Assembly (NCBI RefSeq): GCF_050589685.1
Contig: NZ_JBNGOS010000001.1
Span: 186,001 to 250,000 of the forward strand
DNA: 64,000 nt
DNA from: Saccharicrinis sp050589685
Lineage (GTDB): Bacteria > Bacteroidota > Bacteroidia > Bacteroidales > Marinilabiliaceae
Direction of reading: 5' to 3'
The translations under genes and the position numbers were made by a program. A model generated the notes under the pieces. That model was given only the letters and a program-made list of their open reading frames with translations. It made no database searches and was not told where the DNA came from. This document shows positions 35,519 to 44,920 of this stretch, in pieces (the first letter of the stretch is position 1; every line of letters begins with the position of its first letter).

Positions 35519-37663
35519 TTAGGGTTTAGTACGCAATCCCATTTTAGACATATCGAATGGAACAATACCCATCTTCAATGCAGGAGAATCTGGTTTTAAA
35601 CTAAAATCCCCATTTTCAGGATCAACGAACATTGGGTCTACAGCTTTACTATTTTTGTCAACCCCATTTTTTTGATTTTTTTCTAAAAGAGCTTGACCTT
35701 TAGTATGATTAGCTTTGCAGAAATAGATATTATAATCAGTATCTGCATCCATTACGCGCGCAAGCGATCGTCCACGACGATCCTCACTACTTCCTGCTTT
35801 ACCTGGAGGTAACTCATCTATAAAACGACATGTATCAGATGAAGAATATAAGATATTTCGCTTGATGGATGCTCCGGTTAAAGGACCTTCTCTTACAGAA
35901 AGATAGTAACCTCGTGGCGGTGCAATTATATCGACTACAATATTGTTTTCTACTTTATTATCTAGCTTGGTAAGTATCCCTTGCGATGTACATTTATACA
36001 GTAAGTTTTCGGCAATTAGTGTTCCCGTTTGCCCTCCATCTGTACGAATTGCTGCTTGCATAATTGTTTTACCTACCATATGATGTATGTAGTTACGTCG
36101 AATAATATTACCCTCACCAGAACCACGAATATAAATGGCATTACCATCTCCCAACCTTAACATTGAGTGATGAATCTCGTTATATTCAATTATATTATTA
36201 CGCGAATGCAAATAAGGAAGTGCAAACTCTCGGCTAACTTCTTTAGGTAAGTCAGGTAGTTCGTTTAATCGAAGCGTTCTGGCTAATTCTCGTCCCTTCT
36301 TTTTGAAAAAATGCGACATACAACCAGATACAATTAAGCCCGTATAATCGGTATGATGAATTAAGTTGTTATATACATGGTTATCGCCACTCTGCCAAAG
36401 AAAGATTCCTGGCGAATGCCAATACACTTCACCTACGTGATGAATATTATTGTTGTATACAATATTCTGTTTGTTTACATCCTTTGTGCCTGGACCATAG
36501 CCACAAAGTAAAATACCGCTTCCACCGAGATGCTCAATATGATTGCTTGATATATTATTTCCTATGCCATGTAAATCAACCCGGATAGCACCACTTCCAC
36601 TGTGTAAAAAGTGACACTTTTCGATGACACAATTCTCAGTACCTCGCAAACGAAGCATAGCATTATCTTTATCTAACATATCCCAATCGTGCTGCAAACC
36701 TTTATCATCCGCAGTTAATTGATAACGTTTAGCATGTTTGAATGTTAAGCCGCTAAAATGTAAATTACGGACAGGCACATCGGTAGATCCATCAAAATCA
36801 ATTTTACCTTCTACACGAACCAATTCATTTAATGTTGGAGCAATAACAGGAGAATCATTTCGTGGCCAAAGGTAAACTTTACCTTCTTTTGTATTCAATA
36901 CCCACTCACCAGGTTCATCCAACTCTTCTAATACATTTTCGAGCCAACAATTTTTTTCGTCTTTTAAAAAATGTAAGGAATTCATGGCATAAGTTGCATC
37001 CAAAGATGTCGTTGCCATTCTTGTTTCTTCACTTACTGATTCTAGTGGCAGCATATTTACAATCCAGGCATGGTGCGGACGTACTTTTATTTCTACATCC
37101 GAAATATTTGACCAGTTCTTTATGAATCCATCAGGATAGTGAAGTTTGTTTCTTCCATTCTTTCCTATCCCGGTAATGATTCCTTTTGATTGCGCACGAG
37201 GTAATAAACCATCTTCATCAAAAAGGGTAAAAAATTGTAAACCATTAGTATTAGCAACCATTATTTTTCCTTTTGCCACTTTTGGCAGTCCAGGTAATTC
37301 CGCTGTTACTTTTTTCCAAGCTGTAATTTCCTGTCCAGAACTAAAAACCGGAAGCTCATCTTTGTAGGCTTTATAGTGTATTGTTTGCGCACTATTTCCA
37401 GAATCTTCTAGACCAAAAACAACGGTTTCATTTAATTTATAATTTCCTCCACGAAACCAAACCGTGATGTCTCCTTTGGTAGAAGATTTTACTTTTCGAA
37501 CCAACATTTTAGCACCTTCAAGGCTAGCTAAAGGCTGATCAATACTACCTGAATTGGCATCATTACCAGTAGGCGATACAAATATATTTACCTCATCTGA
37601 CTGCGCACAAGAATAAAATAATATACCTATGACAGATAAAAATATTAAAACTAGCTTTTTCAT
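35519..37663 (-). CDS. right-handed beta-helix lipoprotein, probable GH141 type
   Basis: A 714-residue protein with a signal ending LFYSC (C19). VNIFVSPTGNDANSGS opens the fold. VLEELDEPGEWVLNTKEGK, LRLRGTENCVIEKCHFLH, SGSGAIRVDLHG, GSGILLCGYGPGTKDVN and DPMFVDPENGDFSLKP run parallel to the protein at 29966-32113. It begins 23 bases after the GH29 gene at 37687. A catalytic pair cannot be pointed to with confidence because GH141 mechanisms are little documented. Confidence 0.76.
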   Translation of the reverse strand: MKKLVLIFLSVIGILFYSCAQSDEVNIFVSPTGNDANSGSIDQPLASLEGAKMLVRKVKSSTKGDITVWFRGGNYKLNETVVFGLEDSGNSAQTIHYKAYKDELPVFSSGQEITAWKKVTAELPGLPKVAKGKIMVANTNGLQFFTLFDEDGLLPRAQSKGIITGIGKNGRNKLHYPDGFIKNWSNISDVEIKVRPHHAWIVNMLPLESVSEETRMATTSLDATYAMNSLHFLKDEKNCWLENVLEELDEPGEWVLNTKEGKVYLWPRNDSPVIAPTLNELVRVEGKIDFDGSTDVPVRNLHFSGLTFKHAKRYQLTADDKGLQHDWDMLDKDNAMLRLRGTENCVIEKCHFLHSGSGAIRVDLHGIGNNISSNHIEHLGGSGILLCGYGPGTKDVNKQNIVYNNNIHHVGEVYWHSPGIFLWQSGDNHVYNNLIHHTDYTGLIVSGCMSHFFKKKGRELARTLRLNELPDLPKEVSREFALPYLHSRNNIIEYNEIHHSMLRLGDGNAIYIRGSGEGNIIRRNYIHHMVGKTIMQAAIRTDGGQTGTLIAENLLYKCTSQGILTKLDNKVENNIVVDIIAPPRGYYLSVREGPLTGASIKRNILYSSSDTCRFIDELPPGKAGSSEDRRGRSLARVMDADTDYNIYFCKANHTKGQALLEKNQKNGVDKNSKAVDPMFVDPENGDFSLKPDSPALKMGIVPFDMSKMGLRTKP

Positions 37664-37686
37664 TTTAATTCGTTTTATCTCAAATA

Positions 37687-39135
37687 TTAAAGGCTTACTT
37701 TTAAAGAATAACCATTCGGATTTATTTTCTCACCACCAATGGTTACCTCTAATCCTTCGTTTGTTTGTTTCCACTTCAATTTTGTCTCACTACCTAATAA
37801 CTGTAAGTTTTTTACTTCACCTACAGCATCTTTAGTTAAACTTTTAACCAATATTTTATCTTCGGGATATTCAAATGCAATCAAGTATAAGTTGTTGTCT
37901 TTTTGAGTGAACCAAAAATCTTCTGATGTAAATTCGGCTTTAAAACCTTCTGCAGCACGAGTGTGCGTTCCCGACATGTCCAGCTTTGTTGGCCCCTCGT
38001 GAGTAACTTCCCATTTGCGTGTATTATAAATAGCCTCACCATTTACTTTTAACCATTTACCAACTTCCAATAAATTATCTATTGATTCTTGAGGTACTTC
38101 ACCTGACGCCTTTGGACCAATATTTAGCATGTAGTTTCCTCCTTTACTAACAATTTCGGTCAGCCAGAACAAAAGTTCCTTTACTGATTTCCAATCATCA
38201 TCATACGATTTGTATCCCCATGAATTATTAGTGGTACCCACTGTTTGCCATGGTTTAGTAATAGATAAATGATCTTCAGGAATTTTATTATCCCCTGGAA
38301 TATCGAAATCGCCCAAGTCATGACCTACTCTTGAATTAACCAGCATATTTGGTTGTAAATCATAGGCCAACTGATAAAAATTCATACTCTGCTCGGGAGT
38401 GATATAACGATCGTAATCGTACCACAGTGTGGTCATATCTGGGAATTTGGTTAAAATCTCTTTTACTTGCGGATAGGCTTTTGATTCTAAATATTCGGTA
38501 AAAGTATTTGGGCTAGGATCCCAAGAATTCATACCAGCCTTGCGCTTTGCTCTATCACTAATAGGTAAACCACTAGCTACTAGCTCTTCATAACCACAAT
38601 CATTTCCATCCATCCAATCGATGTTATGCGAATAATACAAACCGAAATCAATTCCATACTTTTTACAGGCATCGTACAATTCCTGAACAATATCTTTTTG
38701 GTAAGGACTTGCATCCATAATATCGTATTCACTAACTTTGGAATCGTACATAGCAAAACCATCATGATGTTTCGATGTAATTACTAGATATTTCATGCCG
38801 GCATCATAGGCTAATTTAGCAATGGCATCTGCATCAAACTCTGTTGGATTAAATTCTTGGGCAAGCTGAGCATACTCGTTGCGCGGTATTTGCGCTCCAT
38901 ATTGAATCCATTCAGCTACTCGAGGTCCTCGTAGTTCTTCCATCTTTTTCCCTTTCCATGTACCGGCTGGAATAGAATATAGTCCCCAATGAATAAACAT
39001 ACCATACTTGGCATCATTAAATGCCTCTTTTGCGTTTGCTTTTGAGGCATTCATTTGCTCCCAGCTCTTTGTGTCCTTAGCCTGACAACTAAGTAAAAAT
39101 GTGGCGAATAGGAATATAATTATCTTGTTCATCAT
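37687..39135 (-). CDS. GH29 alpha-L-fucosidase, lipoprotein
   Basis: A 482-residue protein with lipobox FLLSC (C17). The barrel has YGMFIHWGLYSIPAG, TSKHHDGFAMYDS, FGLYYSHNIDW and TTLWYDYDR with D240 as expected nucleophile. A short beta-domain of about 90 residues closes the protein, without the larger sandwich found in two other GH29 enzymes here. The start codon overlaps the stop of the upstream sulfatase by one base (TAATG), which implies coupled translation and a combined desulfation and defucosylation step. Confidence 0.93.
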   Translation of the reverse strand: MMNKIIIFLFATFLLSCQAKDTKSWEQMNASKANAKEAFNDAKYGMFIHWGLYSIPAGTWKGKKMEELRGPRVAEWIQYGAQIPRNEYAQLAQEFNPTEFDADAIAKLAYDAGMKYLVITSKHHDGFAMYDSKVSEYDIMDASPYQKDIVQELYDACKKYGIDFGLYYSHNIDWMDGNDCGYEELVASGLPISDRAKRKAGMNSWDPSPNTFTEYLESKAYPQVKEILTKFPDMTTLWYDYDRYITPEQSMNFYQLAYDLQPNMLVNSRVGHDLGDFDIPGDNKIPEDHLSITKPWQTVGTTNNSWGYKSYDDDWKSVKELLFWLTEIVSKGGNYMLNIGPKASGEVPQESIDNLLEVGKWLKVNGEAIYNTRKWEVTHEGPTKLDMSGTHTRAAEGFKAEFTSEDFWFTQKDNNLYLIAFEYPEDKILVKSLTKDAVGEVKNLQLLGSETKLKWKQTNEGLEVTIGGEKINPNGYSLKVSL

Positions 39136-40523
39136 TATTTTGCTTTTTTATTTTTTGCTTTAGATCTGACACTGGATAAACAGCTAGGTTTTGGCTCTGT
39201 AGGCAATGATTGTTTCCATTCTTCAATTAATTGAGAAAGCTCTTCTAATTTTTTAGGATTGCTGTCTGATAGATCATTCTTTTCGGCCCAATCGTCAGAT
39301 AAGTTATATAACTCCTTTCTATCGCGACTAACATCCACCACTAATTTCCAATCACCGTATCTAACACCAAGTGTTGGCCAAGTAAATTCATTTTTCTCGC
39401 CACCTTTCCATTCCCAGAATATAGGTTTGGATCTTTCAAATTTTTCGCCTTTAAATGCTGATAAAACACTTTCTCCATCGAGTTTCCAATCTTTAGGAAT
39501 ATCAATTCCTGCCGCTTCATAAAATGTAGGTAATAAATCTACTGCTGTAATTACAGCGTTTTTATCTTCAACTCCCATTGGAACCATTTCTGGCCACCTA
39601 ACAACAAATGGAACTCGAATTCCACCGGCAAATAAAGAACGTTTTTGGCCTTTTAATCCACCTGTTTCACCTACAGAATAGTATTTCCCAAGTCCAGGAC
39701 CTTCTTTATGTATTTTATCGGCTACTGTACCTTCCCACTCAGGACCATTATCTGTTGAAAATACAACCAATGTATTCTTATCAATATCTAATTGTTTCAA
39801 TAATGTTATAATTCTCCCCACAGCTTCATCGCCTTCAGCAATTATAGATGCATAAACTTGTTTCTGTTCATCTAAATTTCCAAATTCATCCATAAATTTC
39901 TCCAAGGGATAATGAGCAGTATGTGCTTCATGTAACCATAAGTTGATAAAAAATGGTTTGTCTTTATTCTTCTTAATGAATTCTTCGGCATAATCAACAC
40001 CTACCGATCCATCTTTAGGTATTTCGTTGATTCGAGAGCCGTTAAAAGTAGCAAACTCATCGTAGCCATATTTATCTTCAGAAGGCCCATCGGGACTAGC
40101 GCCTAGATGCCATTTACCAAAATGGGCTGTTGTATATCCAGCTTTTTGAAATTCTCTAGGCATAGAAATACCATTTACATCCATCCAATCGGGCATACCT
40201 CTGTTGATATGAGCTTTAACTCCCTGAAAATGTTGATGTATACATTGGCGAGCAGGAAATTGTCCGGTCATCACTGCAACTCTACTTGGAGAGCATACAG
40301 GACTATTTACTGTGAAATTTGCAAAATCTACACCTTCGCTAACCATTTTATCGATATTTGGTGTTTTTACAAAAGTACTTCCGTGACAACTTAAATCGCC
40401 ATATCCCCAATCATCAGCAAAAATAAAAATGATATTGGGTTGACTCTTCTTCTGAGCTTGTAGGTTTGCAACTATTAATGATATTGCAAAACAAATAGCT
40501 GTAATTTTAATGATTTGATTCAT
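39135..40523 (-). CDS. S1-type formylglycine sulfatase
   Basis: I choose the start at 40523 (codon 19 of the frame opening at 40577). It provides a clean signal (IIKITAICFAISLIVANLQAQ) and reduces overlap with the upstream gene to 17 bases. NIIFIFADDWGYGDLSCHG is the metal site, and C77-S-P-S-R (counted from 40523) is the formylglycine motif. GKWHLGASPDGP, EAHTAH and STDNGPEW complete the core. The Ser-containing motif and the DWGYGDLSCHG start set it apart from the other sulfatases here, so it probably attacks a different sulfate position. It ends in a lysine-rich tail. Confidence 0.93.
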   Translation of the reverse strand: MNQIIKITAICFAISLIVANLQAQKKSQPNIIFIFADDWGYGDLSCHGSTFVKTPNIDKMVSEGVDFANFTVNSPVCSPSRVAVMTGQFPARQCIHQHFQGVKAHINRGMPDWMDVNGISMPREFQKAGYTTAHFGKWHLGASPDGPSEDKYGYDEFATFNGSRINEIPKDGSVGVDYAEEFIKKNKDKPFFINLWLHEAHTAHYPLEKFMDEFGNLDEQKQVYASIIAEGDEAVGRIITLLKQLDIDKNTLVVFSTDNGPEWEGTVADKIHKEGPGLGKYYSVGETGGLKGQKRSLFAGGIRVPFVVRWPEMVPMGVEDKNAVITAVDLLPTFYEAAGIDIPKDWKLDGESVLSAFKGEKFERSKPIFWEWKGGEKNEFTWPTLGVRYGDWKLVVDVSRDRKELYNLSDDWAEKNDLSDSNPKKLEELSQLIEEWKQSLPTEPKPSCLSSVRSKAKNKKAK

Positions 40524-41991
40524 TAGTCTTTTTGCTTTTAGTGAATTTTTTCTGCTCCCATGGTATTGATCGATCAAACAATGTTACATATTGCTGATAA
40601 TTATTATAGCTAACGGCCTCTTTTTTCCAATGCTTTAATATTGAATCGTATTTTTTTCGCATGTCCTTGAGAGCGTATTCTGATTCTGGATCTTTAGACA
40701 GATTATTCATTTCCAAAACATCGCTTTCGAGATTATATAATTCTTCAGTTGGAGTTATCTCATCATCTCCATACCACCAATACGTATATTTCCAATCCTT
40801 TGTAATACATGACAAACTCTGTGTTGGAACCACTCCCCATGTATTTATAAAAGCCAAATATTCGTGAATATTCTGATTTGGGTTATCTAAAAGTGGCGCT
40901 AAACTCTTACCATCCATATTTTCAGGAATAGAAAGTCCTGCTAAATCAAGTATTGTAGGAGCAAAATCAATATTTCCAGTTAAGGCAGCACAGCGAAGTT
41001 TTTTACCTGCTGTTTTGCTTCGAGGATCAAAAATCATTAATGGAGCATGTGATGATTCCTCCATTGGAAGAACTTTTGATCCGTACCCATGAGATCCGCA
41101 TATATAGCCATTGTCGCTTGTGTAAATAATTACTGTATTATCGGCTATTCCTTGTTTTTCCAACTCTCCCATTATCATTCCAACCGCAACATCTATCCCA
41201 TAAATAAGCTGATAATATTTTGCCATAACTTCATCATAATTTGTATCATACTTCCAACCATGAAATCGAGCATATTGCCTGCCCTGCTTACTTTGTTTAG
41301 ACATGTGTTCTCCTGCTTCTCGACCAAAATTCGCTGGTTTGGTGAAGGTCTTTCCTGCATAAACATCGTCAAATTTAGGATCAGGCTGCACTGGGCGGTG
41401 AGGTGCCTTGAAACTTATAGACAAACAAAAAGGTTTATCTTGTTTTACTGCCTCGCGAATTACATCCTGGCCAAAGGCACCATACGACAATGTCGAATGC
41501 GGAAACTTGTCAGCATACTTAGCCATTGAGGGATTGTTTTTGGTTGGGTAATTTGTTTGACCAGGGCCACCTCCCCACATATCAAAATCATCTGCACATA
41601 AACCCAGTTCATCAACTTCAAAACCAAGTTTTCCAGCAAAGGCAGTAAAGTACCCAGCTTCGCGAAGCAAAACAGGATATGACTTTTCCCAAACTTCGGG
41701 TTTCATGTTACCATGATCGAAATTAGTACCTGTTTTAAACTCGTACATACCGGTAAAAACATTGGCTCTACTCGCCATACATATGGATGTAGTATTGTAA
41801 TGCTTCATAAAAATGGCACCTTGATTTCCAATCTTATCCATATTTGGCGTAGACACTTCGGTATTACCGTAGCATCCAACAGATAAAAGATTTTGATCGT
41901 CAGCCATCAGATAAATAATATTGGGTTTTTGGCCAATACTTTCTGACACTATTAATGTACACAGGCCTATTATAAAAAGTAAGTGTTTCAT
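40507..41991 (-). CDS. S1-type sulfatase with C-x-A-x-R maturation motif
   Basis: A 494-residue exported protein (signal to about residue 20). NIIYLMADDQNLLSVGCYG is the metal-binding start. The maturation motif reads C71-M-A-S-R, with Ala where most type I sulfatases have Pro; C-x-A-x-R is a known functional variant. KAPHRPVQP, YTSDNGYICGSHG and a C-terminal KDWKYTYWWYGD segment complete the fold. The metal site and insertion pattern differ from the other five intact sulfatases, so specificity probably differs as well. It starts 12 bases after the stop of the upstream esterase. Confidence 0.9.
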   Translation of the reverse strand: MKHLLFIIGLCTLIVSESIGQKPNIIYLMADDQNLLSVGCYGNTEVSTPNMDKIGNQGAIFMKHYNTTSICMASRANVFTGMYEFKTGTNFDHGNMKPEVWEKSYPVLLREAGYFTAFAGKLGFEVDELGLCADDFDMWGGGPGQTNYPTKNNPSMAKYADKFPHSTLSYGAFGQDVIREAVKQDKPFCLSISFKAPHRPVQPDPKFDDVYAGKTFTKPANFGREAGEHMSKQSKQGRQYARFHGWKYDTNYDEVMAKYYQLIYGIDVAVGMIMGELEKQGIADNTVIIYTSDNGYICGSHGYGSKVLPMEESSHAPLMIFDPRSKTAGKKLRCAALTGNIDFAPTILDLAGLSIPENMDGKSLAPLLDNPNQNIHEYLAFINTWGVVPTQSLSCITKDWKYTYWWYGDDEITPTEELYNLESDVLEMNNLSKDPESEYALKDMRKKYDSILKHWKKEAVSYNNYQQYVTLFDRSIPWEQKKFTKSKKTNESNH

Positions 41992-42003
41992 ATGACAATG
42001 ATG

Positions 42004-43098
42004 TTATTTATATTTTATGAAAAAATCTACTGTTTTTTGTATGATCGCATCCGTTGATGGATCTATTTCTCCATCTACATTTCGCCAATTGTGTCCTGCA
42101 TTCTTTGCAATAAATATTTCAACATTGGCATTAATCTCATCAGCTCTTTTTTTCATATGGTAAGCGTGAGATACTGGAATTGTAGTGTCATCTTCGGCCG
42201 CCATCATATACAATGGAGGACTATGTTGGTTTAAATAAAAGATAGAACTCATCTCCTTAAAACAGGTATCTTTTAATGATGGATCTGATTCTTTTCTGAG
42301 TATTCTTCCACGAAATCTATCCGGTTTTTTTGTTGGATCGTTTGTTTCAAACAGTTCAGTTTTTGTAAAGTCGCATGGTCCATACCACGATACACCTGCT
42401 TTTACTTTGTATTTATACTGATACAATTCGCTATCCCCTTCGAAATTAGAGGCATCTGCTAATGTTATCATTTGCGCCAATTGTCCACCAGCAGAATCTC
42501 CTAATACATAAACACTATTGGTATTTAATTTAAGCGTGCTATGGTGTTTTGATAGATAACGTATGGCATCCATAGCATCTATAACACAATCTCTCATTAC
42601 AACCGATTTATATTTTGTAAGTCGATAATTGACAGAAGCTACAGCAAACCCCTGTTCTACTAACTTTGAGAATGTTTCGTTTACATACTTTTTAGTTATA
42701 TTTTCTTTACTCCCATTAAACCAACCTCCTCCATGTACATAAACCATAACAGGGAATGTTTTATTTTTGGTTTTACCAGGAGGGTAATAAATATCTAAAT
42801 ATAAATCTTCCTCAGGAGTTGATTTATACTTAATATTTAAGTTCTTTTCACCAGAAGTATTTAAATATGGGATTTCAACAGCTGAGTATTCCTCAAGAGA
42901 AACAACATCATCTCCATTTGAATCGAATTTTTTAAATGTCTCCCAACGATTTTTTACTTCTTTTTGTTCTAGGACGTTATCACCATCTTTATCTAAACGC
43001 ATAAACTCCCTTTGTGCATATACCAACTGATAAGGTTCTTGCCCATAAGCAGAGTATAAAAACGATAAGAGAAGTATATAAATAAAGTATAATTTCAT
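42004..43098 (-). CDS. alpha/beta-hydrolase esterase with N-terminal EF-hand pair
   Basis: A 364-residue exported protein (signal ending AYGQ, residue 20). Residues about 28-72 contain two calcium-loop motifs, DKDGDNVLEQKE (36-47) and DSNGDDVVSLEE (59-70), an EF-hand pair. From about 88 an esterase core follows: oxyanion motif HGGGW (122-126), nucleophile elbow G-D-S-A-G (S202), AAEDDTTIP near 310 for the Asp and KNAGHNW near 345 for the His. It resembles the BD-FAE / acetyl-esterase type used on decorated polysaccharides. Deacetylation of the imported glycan is the inferred role. It lies between two sulfatase genes, 12 and 5 bases away. Confidence 0.85.
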   Translation of the reverse strand: MKLYFIYILLLSFLYSAYGQEPYQLVYAQREFMRLDKDGDNVLEQKEVKNRWETFKKFDSNGDDVVSLEEYSAVEIPYLNTSGEKNLNIKYKSTPEEDLYLDIYYPPGKTKNKTFPVMVYVHGGGWFNGSKENITKKYVNETFSKLVEQGFAVASVNYRLTKYKSVVMRDCVIDAMDAIRYLSKHHSTLKLNTNSVYVLGDSAGGQLAQMITLADASNFEGDSELYQYKYKVKAGVSWYGPCDFTKTELFETNDPTKKPDRFRGRILRKESDPSLKDTCFKEMSSIFYLNQHSPPLYMMAAEDDTTIPVSHAYHMKKRADEINANVEIFIAKNAGHNWRNVDGEIDPSTDAIIQKTVDFFIKYK

Positions 43099-43103
43099 GG
43101 TGT

Positions 43104-44912
43104 TTAGTTTAATTTCTCAACATAAACATAAAATGCGTTTGTTAAGGTTCCATCTTCCATTTCGAACCATCCAGTCAAGTCTTTTTCGCCTTTTTCTGTT
43201 TCAATTTCAAAGGATGTTGCTTTTTCAGTATTATCAACTGCAACGGAATACTCTTTCTCTCCAATCTTTAAAAATGCTTTTTTAAATTTAAAGGCAATAC
43301 CTTTACTTCTGGCATTGGTATATGCTGTTTCTTTTACAGCATCGTTAGCTTCACTTTCTAATGTAAGACCACTCTCTTCTGGCCAGCGGCTAAGGCTGAT
43401 TTTGTAATGACCTTCCTGCGTAAAATTCACTAAAAAATTTGCCGGTTGCAGGGCAGCTCCTTTACGTATCATTTCCTGATTCCAGTTAGGAAACTGACCC
43501 GTAGAATGAATATCCATACATGTAAGCACATCAACTGAATCAAGGCCTAAATCAATGACAGTGAATTTTGATTCCTTTATTACATCGTCCCACCACGTGT
43601 TGTAGAAATTATTCATTTCAACTACTCGTTCGGGATGTTGAGCTGCCACATTATTTTGTTGACCAGGATCGTTTTTAACATTATATAGTTCACTCCCGTT
43701 TACTAAACGCCATGAGCCATCCATCACACTACTTTGTTTTCCTTTCTCAGGCCATGGAACACGCTGAGTATCCGTGACAAGCATTCTTTGCTTTATCTTT
43801 TCACCGTTTTTTAAACAGTTGCTAACATCTATTCCATCAAGTACTTTTTCTGAAGTAAATTTAATGCCTGCTAGCGAAGTTAAAGTAGGCAACAGATCAA
43901 CATGAGCAACAAGTTCATTTAATTTTTTACCTCCGGATAAACTTCCATTCGGCCATCTTATCATAAATGGTACTCTATGACCTCCATCGTATTCACTTGC
44001 CTTTGTTCCTCGCATTCCGGCATTATAACCGTGTATTTCCCCAGTTTCCTTATCTATTTTATAACCATTGGAGGTTCCATTGTCGGTAGTGAAAATAAGG
44101 ATTGTATTATCTGCAATTTTCAATTCGTCCAATTTTGCATGCAGTTTCGAGAAATTATCATCAATATTGGTAATCATCCCATAAAAGCGTTTTTGGCTCT
44201 CTAAAATCGTATTTTCATTTTTATAAATATTGTAATACTCTTCCGGAACATTATATGGGGAATGAGGAGCATTTAAGCTTAAATAGCAAAAAAATGGTTG
44301 ATCTTTTTTGTTTTCAATATATTTAATGGCTTCATCAAACCACACATCGGTGCAATAACCTTTAACTTTCTCTGGCACTCCATTTCTAAAGTAGGTGTCG
44401 TCGAAATAATTGTTGTTCCAATAATCGGGAGTCTGACCAACTCCACCACCTTTAAGGAAAAAAGCATCTTCAAAACCTTTGTCGTTTGGAAGAGAGGGAT
44501 GATTATCACCCAGGTGCCACTTACCAAACATTCCGGTTTTATACCCATTTTGTTGAAATACATTGGCCATCGTTACTTCATCACCATTTAAAGAAGATGC
44601 GCCCATAATGGTATGCCATGCACCATTGCGGTTACAATTACGCCCGGTTAGTAAACCTGCTCGAGTAGGCGTACAGGTGGTTCCTACATGATAGTTGGTA
44701 AGATTGATGGCCTCTTTTGAAAATGCATCAATAGCCCGTGTTTTAATAATCGGATTTCCCGTATGTCCTAAATCCCCATAACCCTGATCATCTGTCATAA
44801 TTAGGATTACATTGGGTTTACTTACTGATTTTTGTAGACTTTTAGAAGTACAGCCATTAAATAGAAATAATGCTATGGCAGATATAATATAAATTGATTT
44901 GAGTATATTCAT
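43104..44912 (-). CDS. S1-type formylglycine sulfatase with extra C-terminal domain, lipoprotein
   Basis: A 602-residue protein with lipobox LFNGC (C21). NVILIMTDDQGYGDLGHTG and C80-T-P-T-R define the active site; GKWHLGDNHPSLP, NAPHSPY and FTTDNGTSN follow. A C-terminal sandwich at about 475-602 (FTQEGHYKISLSRWPEES) matches in type that of the sulfatase at 28132-29916. It starts 8 bases after the GH29 stop and ends 5 bases before the esterase start, so these three genes form one tight block. Confidence 0.93.
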   Translation of the reverse strand: MNILKSIYIISAIALFLFNGCTSKSLQKSVSKPNVILIMTDDQGYGDLGHTGNPIIKTRAIDAFSKEAINLTNYHVGTTCTPTRAGLLTGRNCNRNGAWHTIMGASSLNGDEVTMANVFQQNGYKTGMFGKWHLGDNHPSLPNDKGFEDAFFLKGGGVGQTPDYWNNNYFDDTYFRNGVPEKVKGYCTDVWFDEAIKYIENKKDQPFFCYLSLNAPHSPYNVPEEYYNIYKNENTILESQKRFYGMITNIDDNFSKLHAKLDELKIADNTILIFTTDNGTSNGYKIDKETGEIHGYNAGMRGTKASEYDGGHRVPFMIRWPNGSLSGGKKLNELVAHVDLLPTLTSLAGIKFTSEKVLDGIDVSNCLKNGEKIKQRMLVTDTQRVPWPEKGKQSSVMDGSWRLVNGSELYNVKNDPGQQNNVAAQHPERVVEMNNFYNTWWDDVIKESKFTVIDLGLDSVDVLTCMDIHSTGQFPNWNQEMIRKGAALQPANFLVNFTQEGHYKISLSRWPEESGLTLESEANDAVKETAYTNARSKGIAFKFKKAFLKIGEKEYSVAVDNTEKATSFEIETEKGEKDLTGWFEMEDGTLTNAFYVYVEKLN

Positions 44913-44920
44913 TTTTATAA

